Shown here one piece after another: positions 52,490 through 62,042 of a DNA stretch of 64,000 nucleotides (positions are counted from its first letter, which is position 1; every line of letters starts with the position of its first letter). Source of the DNA: Gemmataceae bacterium (lineage in GTDB: Bacteria > Planctomycetota > Planctomycetia > Gemmatales > Gemmataceae); assembly GCA_019752375.1 (NCBI GenBank), contig JAIEMG010000045.1:36012-100011 (forward strand), in the 5' to 3' direction. The notes below the pieces were generated by a model, which saw nothing but the letters and a program-made list of their open reading frames with translations, had not been told where the DNA came from and searched no databases. Both the position numbers and the translations under genes were made by a program.

Positions 52490-53860
52490 CTATAGCTTGT
52501 TGACGTGCTCGATGATCCGATCCGCAAATTCGGAACTCGTCGCGCCGGCCTCGGCGCCGTAGCCCTTGAACTGGCGGGCGATGTCGTAGGTGACATACAG
52601 CTTGCCCCCGGGGCCTTTCTTCGCCGTCTCTTCGCCTTCGGAGAGCGTCGCTTCCAGGCCCTTGTTGACCAGGGCGGCGGCTTCGTCCCACTTCATGTGT
52701 TCCAGCATCAGGACGCCCGAGAGCAGGACGGCGCCGGGGTTGGCCATGTTCTTGCCGGTGTACTTGGGCGCGGTGCCATGGGTCGCTTCGAACATGGCGG
52801 CCTTGTCGCCGATGTTGGCGCCGGCTGCCAGGCCGAGACCGCCGGTCATCGCGGCAGCGGCGTCGGAGATGTAGTCGCCGTTCAGGTTCGGCGTGGCGAT
52901 GACGCTGTATTCGTCGGGCCGCAGCTGGATCTGCTGGAACATGCTGTCGGCGATGCGGTCCTGGAGCAATACCTTGTTCTTCTTGTCGGCACCCTTCCAC
53001 GCCTCGTCCTCGGTGACGATCTGGCTGCGGAACTCGTCGCGGGCCAGGTCGTAGCCCCAGTCCTTAAAGGCGCCTTCGGTGAACTTCATGATGTTGCCCT
53101 TGTGCATCATCGTCACGCTGGGCAGCTTGTGGTCGATGGCGAACTGGATCGCCATGCGGATCAGGCGCTTGGAGCCTTCCGGGCTGATCGGCTTGATGCC
53201 GATGCCCGCTGACGGCATCACGTTAGTGTAGCCCCACTTCTTGAGCAGTGCGATCAGTTCCTTGGCGCGTTCGCTGTTGCTCTTGAACTCGATGCCGCAA
53301 TACACGTCTTCCGTGTTCTCGCGGAAGATCACCATGTTGACCTTGTCCGCCCGTTTATTCGGCGCCTCGACGCCCTTGAAGTACTTCACCGGCCGCACGC
53401 ACGCGTAAAGGTCAAAGCGCATGCGCAAGTAGACGTTGATGGATCGGAAACCGCCGCCGATCGGCGTGGTCAGCGGGCCTTTCAGGCCGAGGCTGTAGTA
53501 CTCGAAGGCCTTGAGGCTGTCGTCGGGCAGGTAGAGCTTGCGCTGCTCGTCCTCGCTGAGCGTGGCGACTTGCTCGTCCTTGACGGCGGGATAATACATA
53601 CCACGGGCGACGTCGCCAGCGTGAATGTCGAACCAGTGGAGCTTGCGCTTGCCCTTGTACGCCTTTTCCACGGCCGCATCGAGCACCTTGACCGCGCAGG
53701 TGGTGATGCCGGGGACTGTACCGACGTCCTGGCCGATGCCGTCGCCGCGCAGGAGACAGACGATGGGATCGTCGGGGATGTTCCATTTGCCGCCGGCGTC
53801 CACGGTGACGCGGGTGCCGGATTTGGGTGCGGTCAATTTTTCGTAGGTCGGCGCGGTCAT
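52490..53860 (-). CDS. icd: NADP-dependent isocitrate dehydrogenase
   Basis: 456 residues. It oxidises isocitrate to 2-oxoglutarate in the TCA cycle. Motifs: RGDGIGQDVG, RSINVYLRM (substrate-binding Ser), IFRENTEDVYCGIEF, NLNGDYISDAAAAMTGGLG, HGTAPKYTGKNMANPGA; the Lys-Tyr pair in the last is the NADP-type cofactor site. The start at 53860 is preferred (AGGGAG upstream); the longer frame from 53956 overlaps the purE leader. It reads away from purE. A strong terminator follows. Confidence 0.9.
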   Translation of the reverse strand: MTAPTYEKLTAPKSGTRVTVDAGGKWNIPDDPIVCLLRGDGIGQDVGTVPGITTCAVKVLDAAVEKAYKGKRKLHWFDIHAGDVARGMYYPAVKDEQVATLSEDEQRKLYLPDDSLKAFEYYSLGLKGPLTTPIGGGFRSINVYLRMRFDLYACVRPVKYFKGVEAPNKRADKVNMVIFRENTEDVYCGIEFKSNSERAKELIALLKKWGYTNVMPSAGIGIKPISPEGSKRLIRMAIQFAIDHKLPSVTMMHKGNIMKFTEGAFKDWGYDLARDEFRSQIVTEDEAWKGADKKNKVLLQDRIADSMFQQIQLRPDEYSVIATPNLNGDYISDAAAAMTGGLGLAAGANIGDKAAMFEATHGTAPKYTGKNMANPGAVLLSGVLMLEHMKWDEAAALVNKGLEATLSEGEETAKKGPGGKLYVTYDIARQFKGYGAEAGATSSEFADRIIEHVNKL

Positions 53861-53949
53861 CGAAGGCTGTCTCCCTGATAGAATCTCTGGCAAGTTGGCC
53901 TGATTGCAGCAAACGCAATGCGGTCTGTCAAGGAATTGAAAGGAGAACC

Positions 53950-54441
53950 ATGTCATCCCTGGTCAGCGTTGTGATGGGCTCGAAATCCGACTGGGACGTG
54001 ATGTCCCACGCCGTCGAAACCCTGGAGAAACTCGACGTGCCGTGCGAGGCTCGCGTGCTGTCGGCCCACCGCACGCCCGATGCGCTCTTCGAGTATCTGA
54101 AGACCGCGGAATCCGCCGGTGTGGAGGTCTTCATCGGCGCCGCTGGCGGTGCCGCCCACCTGGCCGGCGTGATGGCCGCCAAGACGCTGCTGCCGGTGCT
54201 TGGCGTGCCGATGGAGTCCAAGCTCCAGGGCCTCGATTCGCTCCTGTCGATGGTGCAGATGCCGGCCGGCATTCCAGTCGCCACGCTGGCGATCGGCAAG
54301 GCGGGGGCGATCAACGCGGGTCTGTTCGCTGTGGCGATCCTAGCAAACAAGCATGGGAAGTACCGGGAGATATTGAAGAAGTATCGGGAGGATCAGGCGA
54401 AGGCGGTGCTGGCAGTGGGGGATCCGCGAACCACCAAGTAG
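53950..54441 (+). CDS. purE: N5-carboxyaminoimidazole ribonucleotide mutase
   Basis: 163 residues, the usual size for class I PurE. GSKSDWDVM (phosphate binding), SAHRTPD (catalytic His) and GGAAHLAGVMAAKTLLPVLG are present. It converts N5-CAIR to CAIR in purine synthesis. AGGAG lies just before the ATG. The next gene on the strand is an MTEAEWL member 11 bases on, so they may be co-transcribed. purK is not in view. Confidence 0.95.
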   Translation: MSSLVSVVMGSKSDWDVMSHAVETLEKLDVPCEARVLSAHRTPDALFEYLKTAESAGVEVFIGAAGGAAHLAGVMAAKTLLPVLGVPMESKLQGLDSLLSMVQMPAGIPVATLAIGKAGAINAGLFAVAILANKHGKYREILKKYREDQAKAVLAVGDPRTTK

Positions 54442-54452
54442 TGGGGCGAATC

Positions 54453-55199
54453 ATGACCGAGGTCGAGTGGTTGCAATGCGGCAATGCGAGAGAGATGTTA
54501 CCGCTACTTCGTGGCAAGGACAGCCATCGGAAGTTGCGGTTATTCGCCCTCGAATGTGTCCGCCCAATCCTACCGTTCCTGGTCAGCCAGAAAGTGTACG
54601 TCAACGAACGGCTGAATGATGCACTGGAAGCATGTGAACGAGAGGTGAATGACGGTCCGGTGCCGAAGGACTCGTTGTTGGTCGTGTGCCAACGCGATCT
54701 GCGAGCGCTCGCAGAGGAATTGCCACGAGCGCATATCCAGTGCGCGTACAGAGCCGTAGATGCGCTCCTGCACTGGGCCGGAAGCGTCAGAATAATGCGC
54801 GAATGGAAGGAAATGAACGATCGGGGGGTAATGCACAACGATGCGGCCTCCGAAATTGCCAGACGCGTTTCGGACGCAGTCAAGTGTGCTTCCGAACTCG
54901 ACAGGCTCGCCAGGCGGGACGCCGAGCGAGTTCGGCAAGCGGAATTGGTTCGCGAGATTTTCGGCAACCCGTTCCGCCCAATGAGCGTCGAGCCGTCATG
55001 CGTGGCGTGGTGCGGCGCTACCGTTGGCAAGCTTGCGGATGTAATCTACGAGGAGCGTGCGTTCGACCGCCTTCCTATCCTCGCCGACGCCCTCGAAGAC
55101 GCCGGCTGTACCGATGCGGCGATCTTGGAGCACTGCCGTGGTCCCGGTCTGCACGTACGCGGCTGTTGGGTCGTCGATCTCCTGCTCGGACGAGAGTGA
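54453..55199 (+). CDS. MTEAEWL-family protein downstream of purE
   Basis: 248 residues. MTEVEWLQCGNAREMLPLLR and HRKLRLFALECVRPIL form the N-terminal block; the C-terminal block is ERAFDRLPILADALEDAGC, HCRGPGLHVRGCWVVDLLL. The middle is longer and less alanine-rich than in the accessory-region members, with a DIY-like run before the block. This chromosomal copy shows the family is not tied to the mobile element. Function unknown. Confidence 0.75.
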   Translation: MTEVEWLQCGNAREMLPLLRGKDSHRKLRLFALECVRPILPFLVSQKVYVNERLNDALEACEREVNDGPVPKDSLLVVCQRDLRALAEELPRAHIQCAYRAVDALLHWAGSVRIMREWKEMNDRGVMHNDAASEIARRVSDAVKCASELDRLARRDAERVRQAELVREIFGNPFRPMSVEPSCVAWCGATVGKLADVIYEERAFDRLPILADALEDAGCTDAAILEHCRGPGLHVRGCWVVDLLLGRE

Positions 55200-55200
55200 C

Positions 55201-55693
55201 ATGGCGCGCAATCGCTTCGACCAGGCCAGCCGCTACGCGGCCAAGTTAGACCCGGCCGGTTTCATCGCCTGGCTGCTCGGCGGCCTGCCGCTGCCGTTCG
55301 TTAGCTGGATGGACACGCGGACGCTGCCGTTTCCCGGCGACGCGGATCGGCGGCGACTACGGTGGTCTGGCCCTGGTCTTCGCGGAGGCCGCAGGCCGCC
55401 AATCACTCTGGAAAGAAGCACTCAAGGAGTGGAACATGATTGAGTCGCAACAGGTCCTCGAATGGATCACAGAAGGTGAGATCAAGGCCAAGGTTCAAGT
55501 CTTGCGGCGGTTGCTCGAAAAGAAATTCCCCCCGGGACCTCCGGCCGAATTGACTGCGGTCATCAACGGGTGCACCGACCTCAGCCGCCTGGCGCTCTGG
55601 TTCGACGCCGCCATCGATGCTCGCAGCCTGGACGAATTTCGCCAAGCGATGCGGACATCCATGCCCTACCCGACGACGAACGACGGAACATGA
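55201..55693 (+). pseudogene. Rpn-type PDDEXK nuclease / transposase-like gene, internal deletion
   Basis: The start (MARNRFDQASRYAAKLDPAG, DTRTLPFPGD) and end (GGLALVFAEAAGRQSLWKEA, IESQQVLEWITEGEIKAKV, LDEFRQAMRTS) match two ends of a gene family common in Gemmata-type genomes, from memory related to Rpn nuclease/transposase proteins. Between them some 150 codons are missing, and the frame shifts at the junction near 55345-55360. The catalytic PDDEXK part lies in the missing section. Confidence 0.65.
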
Positions 55694-55748
55694 TTGATAT
55701 GACGCGGAAGTATCCGGAGGAGCGTAGCCAGTTGAACTGCGATTCGCA

Positions 55749-56918
55749 CTATCGCCGCAGCAACCGGGCGATCAATCCGCGCAAACCGCGCTCGGACGAC
55801 GCGGGACCGGTCCCGCCAACGGAAATGACGTCGCCCGCACCGGCCCGACGTGCCGCGGGGCTCAGCTGGGGAATTTCCACGTCAGTCGGCGGGGGAATGG
55901 CGATCCGCGTCCAGGGGTCCAGGGCGTTGGCGACCTCCATCGGCGTCTGGAAGCGGTGTTCTGGCGCCGCGGCCATCATCTTGCTGAGGATCGCCGCCAA
56001 AGCCTCGGGAACTTCGGGACGCAGCAACCGCACCGAACGTGGAGTGTGTCCCTTGGCAAGCAGGCGTGGATCGAGCGCCATCTTGTCCAGAGGAGTCTGG
56101 CCGGTGAGCAGGAAGTAGAAGGCGCCGCCGAGCGAATAGATGTCGGCGCGGATATCGACCGCATGGCTGTCGCGCGCTTGCTCCGGCGCCAGGTAGTCGA
56201 TGGTGCCGAGCACGTCCTTGGTCAACACCGAATCTTCGTCGCCGCCGGAAAAACGCGAGAGTCCCATGTCGAGGATCTTGACCGTGCCGCCGCGATCGAC
56301 GAGCAGGTTCGCCGGCTTGATGTCGCGGTGCACCACTTTGGCCTCATGCGCATGCTGCAGACCGAGTGCAGCTTGCCGGATGTAGTGGGCGGCACGCAAT
56401 GGCGACATGGGGCCGCTCTTCTTGACGACGGCCTGCAGGCTCGTGCCGTCCACGAACTCCATCACCAGGAAGTGCTGTCCCTTTTCCTCAGCCACCTCGA
56501 AGCCGCGCACGATGTTGGCGTGATCCAGCGCTGCACTGGCCCGTGCTTCGCGATAGAAACGCTTGAGCAGAGTCTCGTCCTTGGCCAGCGACTTGGGCAG
56601 CACCTTCACCGCGACCCGCCGGCGTTCCTCCCGGTGTTCGCACAGGTAAACCGCGCTCATGCCGCCCGAGCCAAGCAGTTCCAGGACGCGGTAATTGCCC
56701 AGCGTAAAGCCAAGATACTTGCCGAGCAGCAGCTGTTGAACCTGGAACTGCGTGAGCAATCCGTCGCGAACGAGCAGGTCGGCCATCTGCCGGGGCGCCT
56801 GCGGCAAGGCACTCGCGGCGCGCAGTGGCTTCAGGTAGGCATCCAAGCGCTTGGCTTCGACCACACCGCTCTTGGGCACCAAGTCCAGGAATTCATCGAT
56901 CGTCGCTGGGGCGGGCAT
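55749..56918 (-). CDS. Ser/Thr protein kinase
   Basis: 389 residues. A roughly 70-residue N-terminus (KPLRAASALPQAPRQMADLL...LLTQFQVQQLLLGKYLGF) of a type seen on many planctomycete kinases precedes the Hanks kinase: GSGGMSAVYLC, VAVKVLPK, HRDIKPANLL, DMGLSRF, GTIDYLAPEQA. No membrane span is evident, so it is cytoplasmic; the 50-residue tail ends in a basic RGLIARLLRR. GAGG lies just before the ATG. It is followed by another kinase upstream on the same strand (tandem pair). Confidence 0.9.
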   Translation of the reverse strand: MPAPATIDEFLDLVPKSGVVEAKRLDAYLKPLRAASALPQAPRQMADLLVRDGLLTQFQVQQLLLGKYLGFTLGNYRVLELLGSGGMSAVYLCEHREERRRVAVKVLPKSLAKDETLLKRFYREARASAALDHANIVRGFEVAEEKGQHFLVMEFVDGTSLQAVVKKSGPMSPLRAAHYIRQAALGLQHAHEAKVVHRDIKPANLLVDRGGTVKILDMGLSRFSGGDEDSVLTKDVLGTIDYLAPEQARDSHAVDIRADIYSLGGAFYFLLTGQTPLDKMALDPRLLAKGHTPRSVRLLRPEVPEALAAILSKMMAAAPEHRFQTPMEVANALDPWTRIAIPPPTDVEIPQLSPAARRAGAGDVISVGGTGPASSERGLRGLIARLLRR

Positions 56919-57005
56919 CGATCCTCACGAGATGGTACCGTAGCGAACCGCAAAATCGCCAAGCATGCCGGACGTTCCACTGCCGCAACCGCGTTCGACC
57001 TGGAG

Positions 57006-58343
57006 TCACTTCAGCAACGGCATGATGTACCGAGCCGCCACCATGGTCGTGATGAGCGTGACGACAACCAGCACCACGAGCTTGACCAGGTCCGCCCAGC
57101 GGCTAGGCGCCGTTTCCTCGGACTTGCCTGGCAGCTGGAAGTGCGGCGCTGCCTCCTCCTCGGCGGGAGCCACCGGAACCGTGCGCGCCGGCGCGTTATT
57201 TCCCGAGGCTCCAGGCCGGGTCATTTTCGAGATGTTCACCATGCTCATCTCGGACAATGGTGGTCCGGGCGCGGGGGCCACGACCAAATCGCGAAATTCG
57301 AGGAACGTGTAGAGGAGCTCGAACGGCCCCGTCTTGCACTGGCTGCCGCGGACCTTGTCCGGATCGCCGAGCTGCCCTTCCTTGATGGCTCGCCGCATCG
57401 CCTTGGTCGTGCCCTTGGCGGTGCGCACCATGCCTTCGGGATCGGTGAAGACGATGTACCAGGTGCCGCTCTCGACATTGGCGTCAATGTCCGCATTGGA
57501 GCCGCCGCGCGTGCTCTGGCCGAGCAGGTCCTCGGCAAACTCCCGGCACGAGGCAGGGCGATTGTCGGGATTGGCGCTCATGGCCCGGCGAATGGCCCAG
57601 TCGGTCCGCTCGGTGATGTCGCGAACGACGGTGCGCGGGTTGGGCAGCTCGTTCTTGAGCTTCCGCATCATGGCCTTGATTGGCTCATCCTCGTCGAACG
57701 GAATCGTGCCGGTCACCATGTGGTAGAGCGTGGCGCCGAGGCCGTAGATATCGCACCGGACACTGGCGTTCTTGGCGTTACGGAATTGCTCCGGCGCCAT
57801 GTAGTCCGGCGTGCCCAGCCCGCGGCCCGTCCGCGTCAGGTCGGCGTTGGCATCTGAATCTTTTGCTAGACCCAGGTCCGTCAGCTTGGCCTTGCCATCC
57901 GGCGTCACCAGGATGTTGTCGGGCTTGACGTCGCGGTGGATCAAGCCCTGCCGATGGGCGCGGTGCAGGCCGTGCGCCACTTGCACGATCACGCGAATGG
58001 CCTCGTCCTCGGCCATTTTGCCCTCGCGGTGCAGCTTGTCGCCCAGCGATTCGCCTTCGACCAGTTCCATCACGATGTACGGCTGGCCGCCGGTGCCGCA
58101 AAACTCCATCACCTTGACGATGTTGGGGTGGTCGAGCTTGCTGGCGATGCGGAATTCCTGCTCGAAGCGCTTGAGCAGGACCGGATTGGAGGCCACCTGC
58201 GGCAGCATGACCTTGATCGCGACGATCGCCTTGGTTTCCCAGTGCCGGGCCTTGTAGACCGCACCCATGCTGCCGTCGCCTACCTTCTCCAGCAGGTCGT
58301 AATTGCCGATGGTTTCCAGCGGCGGCGAGTTTTGCGAAGTCAT
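57006..58343 (-). CDS. Ser/Thr protein kinase with C-terminal membrane anchor
   Basis: 445 residues. Kinase: GDGSMGAVYKA, VAIKVMLP, HRDVKPDNIL, DLGLAKD, GTPDYMAPEQF. A roughly 80-residue GYF_2-like region (GTWYIVFTDPEGMVRTAKGT, LGDPDKVRGSQCKTGPFELL) follows, and a C-terminal membrane span (LVKLVVLVVVTLITTMVAARYIM). GSM in the glycine loop replaces GGM. The start at 58343 has GGAG upstream; a TTG farther on is less likely. First gene of the tandem kinase pair. Confidence 0.85.
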   Translation of the reverse strand: MTSQNSPPLETIGNYDLLEKVGDGSMGAVYKARHWETKAIVAIKVMLPQVASNPVLLKRFEQEFRIASKLDHPNIVKVMEFCGTGGQPYIVMELVEGESLGDKLHREGKMAEDEAIRVIVQVAHGLHRAHRQGLIHRDVKPDNILVTPDGKAKLTDLGLAKDSDANADLTRTGRGLGTPDYMAPEQFRNAKNASVRCDIYGLGATLYHMVTGTIPFDEDEPIKAMMRKLKNELPNPRTVVRDITERTDWAIRRAMSANPDNRPASCREFAEDLLGQSTRGGSNADIDANVESGTWYIVFTDPEGMVRTAKGTTKAMRRAIKEGQLGDPDKVRGSQCKTGPFELLYTFLEFRDLVVAPAPGPPLSEMSMVNISKMTRPGASGNNAPARTVPVAPAEEEAAPHFQLPGKSEETAPSRWADLVKLVVLVVVTLITTMVAARYIMPLLK

Positions 58344-58433
58344 TCCCTGGGGTCTCCACAAGAAGCCAGGCGAAGAGGTTGCGAGTCTCTGAACGGCACT
58401 GGCTGCTCGAAATACACTGCGGGGAGAGAAGGC

Positions 58434-59249
58434 CTACTGGGGATTGCTGGAGGGCGGCGCGCGCCCAATCCACTGGTTCAGTTGTTGACGCCATTGTTGC
58501 GGCGGCTCAAACCCGGCCAGCCACAGTCCCATACATACCACGAAGCCTAGCCCAACGCCAAGGATCACGATGCTGAACCAACTGCGGCTGCGAGCTACCG
58601 TCGCAATGGGTGCCGCTACACGGGGGACCGTTGGAACCGGTGCGCGGCCTTCAAGCATCAACCGCGCCGAACCGCCCGGCGGCGAAATGGCCGGGTCGCT
58701 GGCGGACGCGCCGGATGCATCGTTGTCGAAATCCTTGCGGGAGCGAAGCAGCGCTTCCCAGGAAACGAAGGACGCACCGCTCGGTGGGCCGTCGTCTCCC
58801 GTTCCGGATTGCACCGGGCCGCCCAGGTCGATCTCCGCATCGTCCGCTTTCGACTGCGTCGGCCCAGGCGCTCCAGCAGAGTTTTTCGCGGAACCCAGCA
58901 GGAGCTGTGCCTGGGAAGGCGTTCCAATGTGAATGGGCGAATCACTATCCGATGGAGGTCCGTCGTTCTTGCCCGCGAGGTACGAGGACCAGCAGACAAA
59001 GGACGCACCGCTCGGTGGGCCGCCATCTTCGGTTCGGCCGTGGACCGGACTTCCCAGGTCAATCTCCGCGTCATTCTCGGCGGGTTGAGCGCCTGCGGGC
59101 GCCATCCGACGTTGTAGAAACGGCACGGGGGTGGCATCGGGTGCCGGCACCTTGCCGTTTCCGTTGACGGTGCCGAGCGCCTGGCAGCGTGGGCAGCTGA
59201 CCAGTTCATCGGCGAAGGCCTGTCGGCAAACGCTGCAATATCGGGACAT
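58434..59249 (-). CDS. zinc-ribbon membrane protein with internal repeat
   Basis: 271 residues. CSVCRQAF and CPRCQ make an N-terminal zinc ribbon. Two repeats of about 30 residues each contain EIDLGSPVHGRTEDGGPPSG or EIDLGGPVQSGTGDDGPPSG, then ASFV-W. One membrane helix (FSIVILGVGLGFVVCMGLWL) is near the C-terminus. GGAG lies 9 bases before the ATG at 59249; the longer frame is rejected. Repeats rich in G, P, D suit a kinase substrate or scaffold for the adjoining kinases. Function unknown. Confidence 0.7.
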   Translation of the reverse strand: MSRYCSVCRQAFADELVSCPRCQALGTVNGNGKVPAPDATPVPFLQRRMAPAGAQPAENDAEIDLGSPVHGRTEDGGPPSGASFVCWSSYLAGKNDGPPSDSDSPIHIGTPSQAQLLLGSAKNSAGAPGPTQSKADDAEIDLGGPVQSGTGDDGPPSGASFVSWEALLRSRKDFDNDASGASASDPAISPPGGSARLMLEGRAPVPTVPRVAAPIATVARSRSWFSIVILGVGLGFVVCMGLWLAGFEPPQQWRQQLNQWIGRAPPSSNPQ

Positions 59250-59766
59250 GACCAACCGCTCCATGTATGGCGGAGAACTGGTAAAGCCTAGCAATGAAAT
59301 AGGGTGCGGTCAAAAAAAGCGCAGCCCACGGCACAATCTCCGTCACCCAGCGCGGAGCCCAGATCGCCGTAGCGGCGAGAGCGATTCAGACGGGCGCACG
59401 GAATTCGTCTGGAGCAAAAATTGCTGCTCGAATGTTCTTCATCAATCGGCTAGCTTACTTCTACAACGCTACCTTGAAAGCAGGATTCGTCATAAACGAC
59501 TGTAGCCGCAGGCTTCAGCCTGCGGAAGTGCGTCGCGGGGCCGTCAGACGCCACTCCGCAGGCTGAAGCCTGCGGCTACAGACACGCACGCCGATCCTTC
59601 CAGTGGACGTAGCGTTGTAGTATTAATGGACATCCCTGAAACCCCTTCAAACACTGGATCGACCATGGACGGTCGCCTATTATGGAGTGCACTCCTCAGT
59701 CGCGCCCAGCCACCCATTGCGTTGCCGGGCGCGAGACGGAGTTCGCGAGTCCTCAAGGTCCGTGCC
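59250..59766. other. gene-free stretch containing an extragenic palindrome
   Basis: No supported gene lies in this gap between the divergent zinc-ribbon gene and the histidine kinase, which should hold both promoters. It contains the perfect inverted repeat at 59501-59580 and otherwise nothing recognised. Confidence 0.5.
59501..59580. repeat. REP-like extragenic palindrome
   Basis: TGTAGCCGCAGGCTTCAGCC and the six bases after it (59501-59526) are perfectly complementary to 59555-59580, with a 28-base loop. Each arm is itself nearly self-complementary (CCGCAGGCT...AGCCTGCGG), a feature of REP-type elements that spread in bacterial intergenic DNA. Confidence 0.7.
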
Positions 59767-62016
59767 ATGAAGCTCAGTCTCAAGTTCATTGGGGCCGTCA
59801 TGGCAGTCTTTGCCCTCGCGTTCGCGGGTACTGCCTGGCTGCTTATCCGGCAGGAGGACGACTCGGTTCTGGAGGAAGTGCGCGAACGAGCCCAGACGGT
59901 GCTCACTTTCGGTGAGGCGTGCCGGGCTTACACGCGCGACACGCTCTCCCCCGCCGTTCAGAACCGGATCGAGGCGGAGCGACTGCCGCATGACAAAGGC
60001 AAGCGGTTGTTCATTCCGGAGGCGGACTCGGCCACTTTTGTGGCCCGCGGCACGTTCGAGATCTTCCGCCGTCAGATGCCGGCCTACTCGTTTCGCGAGG
60101 CAGCGCTGAATCCACTCAACCCACTTAACCGCGCCGATCCATTCGAGGAAAGCCTCATCCGTGAGTTTCAGCAGAACCGGGACGGCGTGTTGCGCGCCTT
60201 CCGGGAGGGGCGTTCACTGCCGGAACTAAGCGGGTTCCGTCCCAGCAATGAAGGTGAGATGTATTACGTGGCCCGGCCGATCGTGGTGCGCCAGGCATGC
60301 CTGGAATGTCATGCGTCCCCGGAATCGGCGCCGCCGGAGATCGTGGCTCGCTACGGTCGCGATCATGGCTACGGCTGGAAGGTCGGGGACATTAGCAGCG
60401 CGATCATGATCACCGTTCCGGCCGCCGACATTCGTGCGTCCCAGAGCGCCGGCATGCGGACCGTGCTGAGCGTGATGGGCGGACTGGGACTGGTGCTCAC
60501 AGGGATCGTCTGGCTGTTGTTCCGGCTACTGGTCGATGGCCGACTGCGCCGTCTGGGAACCATGATGGGCCGCGTCGCCAGCAACCCGGCAGCCGAGGCA
60601 CGAATTGCCGACCCAGCCAGGGATGAACTCGGCGACATGGCCGTGGCTTTTGACCGTATGGCGCACGCGCTTCGCGAAACCCACCGGTTGCTCGAGCAGC
60701 GCGTCGCGGAGCGCACCGCGGAACTGGCCCGATCCAATCAGGCCCTGGCGGAGCACGCACGGCTGGACGCGCTCGCCGTGGATATCGGCGTCGCCCTCAC
60801 GCAAATCGAAGATCTTCGCGCGATCTTGAGCCGATGCGCGGAGGCACTGGTCCGCCACCTCGATGCGGCCTTTGTCCGCATCTGGACGCTTAATGAAGAC
60901 TTGCAGGTATTGGAGCTGGAGGCCAGCGCTGGCCTGTACACGCACCTGAATGGCCCCCATGGCGTCATTCCCGTCGGCAAGCTCAAAATCGGCATGATTG
61001 CCCAGGAACGCCAACCGCATCTGACCAACGCCGTCATCGGCGACCCGCGCATCGACCAGGAATGGGCGCGGCGCGAAGGCATGGTGGCGTTCGCCGGTCA
61101 TCCGCTGCTGGTGGAAGGTCAGCTGGTCGGCGTGCTGGCGCTGTTCGCCCGGCACACGCTGTCGGCAACGGTGTCCGAATCGCTCATTGCCGTCGTGGGC
61201 AGCATTGCCCTGGGCATCAAACGCAAGCACGCCGAGTCCGATTTACTGCGAGCCAAGGAAGCGGCCGAGGCCGCCAGCCGCGCCAAGAGCGAGTTCCTGG
61301 CGAACATGGGGCACGAGATTCGCACTCCCCTGAACGGCATCGTCGGGATGACCGACCTGGCGCTGAGCACGGACCTGACGCCGGAACAGCGCGAATATCT
61401 GGTCCTCGCCAAGGAATCGGCGGCAACGCTGCTCCAGACGATCAATGCCGTGCTCGACTACTCGAGCATCGAGGCACGCAAATGCACGCTGCTCCCGGCT
61501 CCGTTTTATCCGCGAACCGACCTGGAGACTGCCCTTCGCGCGTTTTCCCTCGATGCCGAGGCCAAGGCGCTGACCCTGGTCTGGCACGTCGCCGCCGACA
61601 TTCCGGATTCGGTGATCGGCGACTGTTCACGGCTACGGCAAGTCCTGTCCAACCTGGTGAGCAACGCCGTCAAATTCACCAATCAGGGCAAGGTCGAAGT
61701 GCGCGTGTCCGTTGAGGTCCGGACCGCCGAACGGGTCTGTCTTCATTTCGCTGTCCACGACACCGGGATCGGCATTCCTGTCGAGAAGCAACGGCCCGTC
61801 TTTGACGCCTTTGTCCAGGGCGACAGCTCGTCGACACGGAAGTATGGCGGAACCGGTTTGGGACTGGCAATCGCCGCGCAACTGGTGGAACTGATGGGTG
61901 GACGGATCTGGGTCGAGAGCGAAGTCGGCAAGGGAAGCACGTTTCATTTCACCGCCTGGTGCGAGCTGCCGGCTGAGCTGGCTCGCGCGGCACGCGACCA
62001 AACGAAGACCGCGTGA
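59767..62016 (+). CDS. hybrid-type sensor histidine kinase with heme-like N-terminal domain
   Basis: 749 residues. A membrane span at 7-27; an extracytoplasmic DUF3365 (Tll0287-like) domain with CLECH at 178-182, a potential heme-binding CxxCH; a second span at 230-254; HAMP; a GAF domain (about 335-485); HisKA with H516 ([11 protein letters not shown]); and an HATPase with DTGIGIP and GGTGLGLAI. It likely senses redox or ligand state via heme. The start at 59767 puts the first span at the N-terminus. No receiver domain is seen at the end, and no response regulator is adjacent. Confidence 0.85.
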   Translation: MKLSLKFIGAVMAVFALAFAGTAWLLIRQEDDSVLEEVRERAQTVLTFGEACRAYTRDTLSPAVQNRIEAERLPHDKGKRLFIPEADSATFVARGTFEIFRRQMPAYSFREAALNPLNPLNRADPFEESLIREFQQNRDGVLRAFREGRSLPELSGFRPSNEGEMYYVARPIVVRQACLECHASPESAPPEIVARYGRDHGYGWKVGDISSAIMITVPAADIRASQSAGMRTVLSVMGGLGLVLTGIVWLLFRLLVDGRLRRLGTMMGRVASNPAAEARIADPARDELGDMAVAFDRMAHALRETHRLLEQRVAERTAELARSNQALAEHARLDALAVDIGVALTQIEDLRAILSRCAEALVRHLDAAFVRIWTLNEDLQVLELEASAGLYTHLNGPHGVIPVGKLKIGMIAQERQPHLTNAVIGDPRIDQEWARREGMVAFAGHPLLVEGQLVGVLALFARHTLSATVSESLIAVVGSIALGIKRKHAESDLLRAKEAAEAASRAKSEFLANMGHEIRTPLNGIVGMTDLALSTDLTPEQREYLVLAKESAATLLQTINAVLDYSSIEARKCTLLPAPFYPRTDLETALRAFSLDAEAKALTLVWHVAADIPDSVIGDCSRLRQVLSNLVSNAVKFTNQGKVEVRVSVEVRTAERVCLHFAVHDTGIGIPVEKQRPVFDAFVQGDSSSTRKYGGTGLGLAIAAQLVELMGGRIWVESEVGKGSTFHFTAWCELPAELARAARDQTKTA

Positions 62017-62042
62017 GCCGTTTGCTCCCCTCGACGTCCCGG

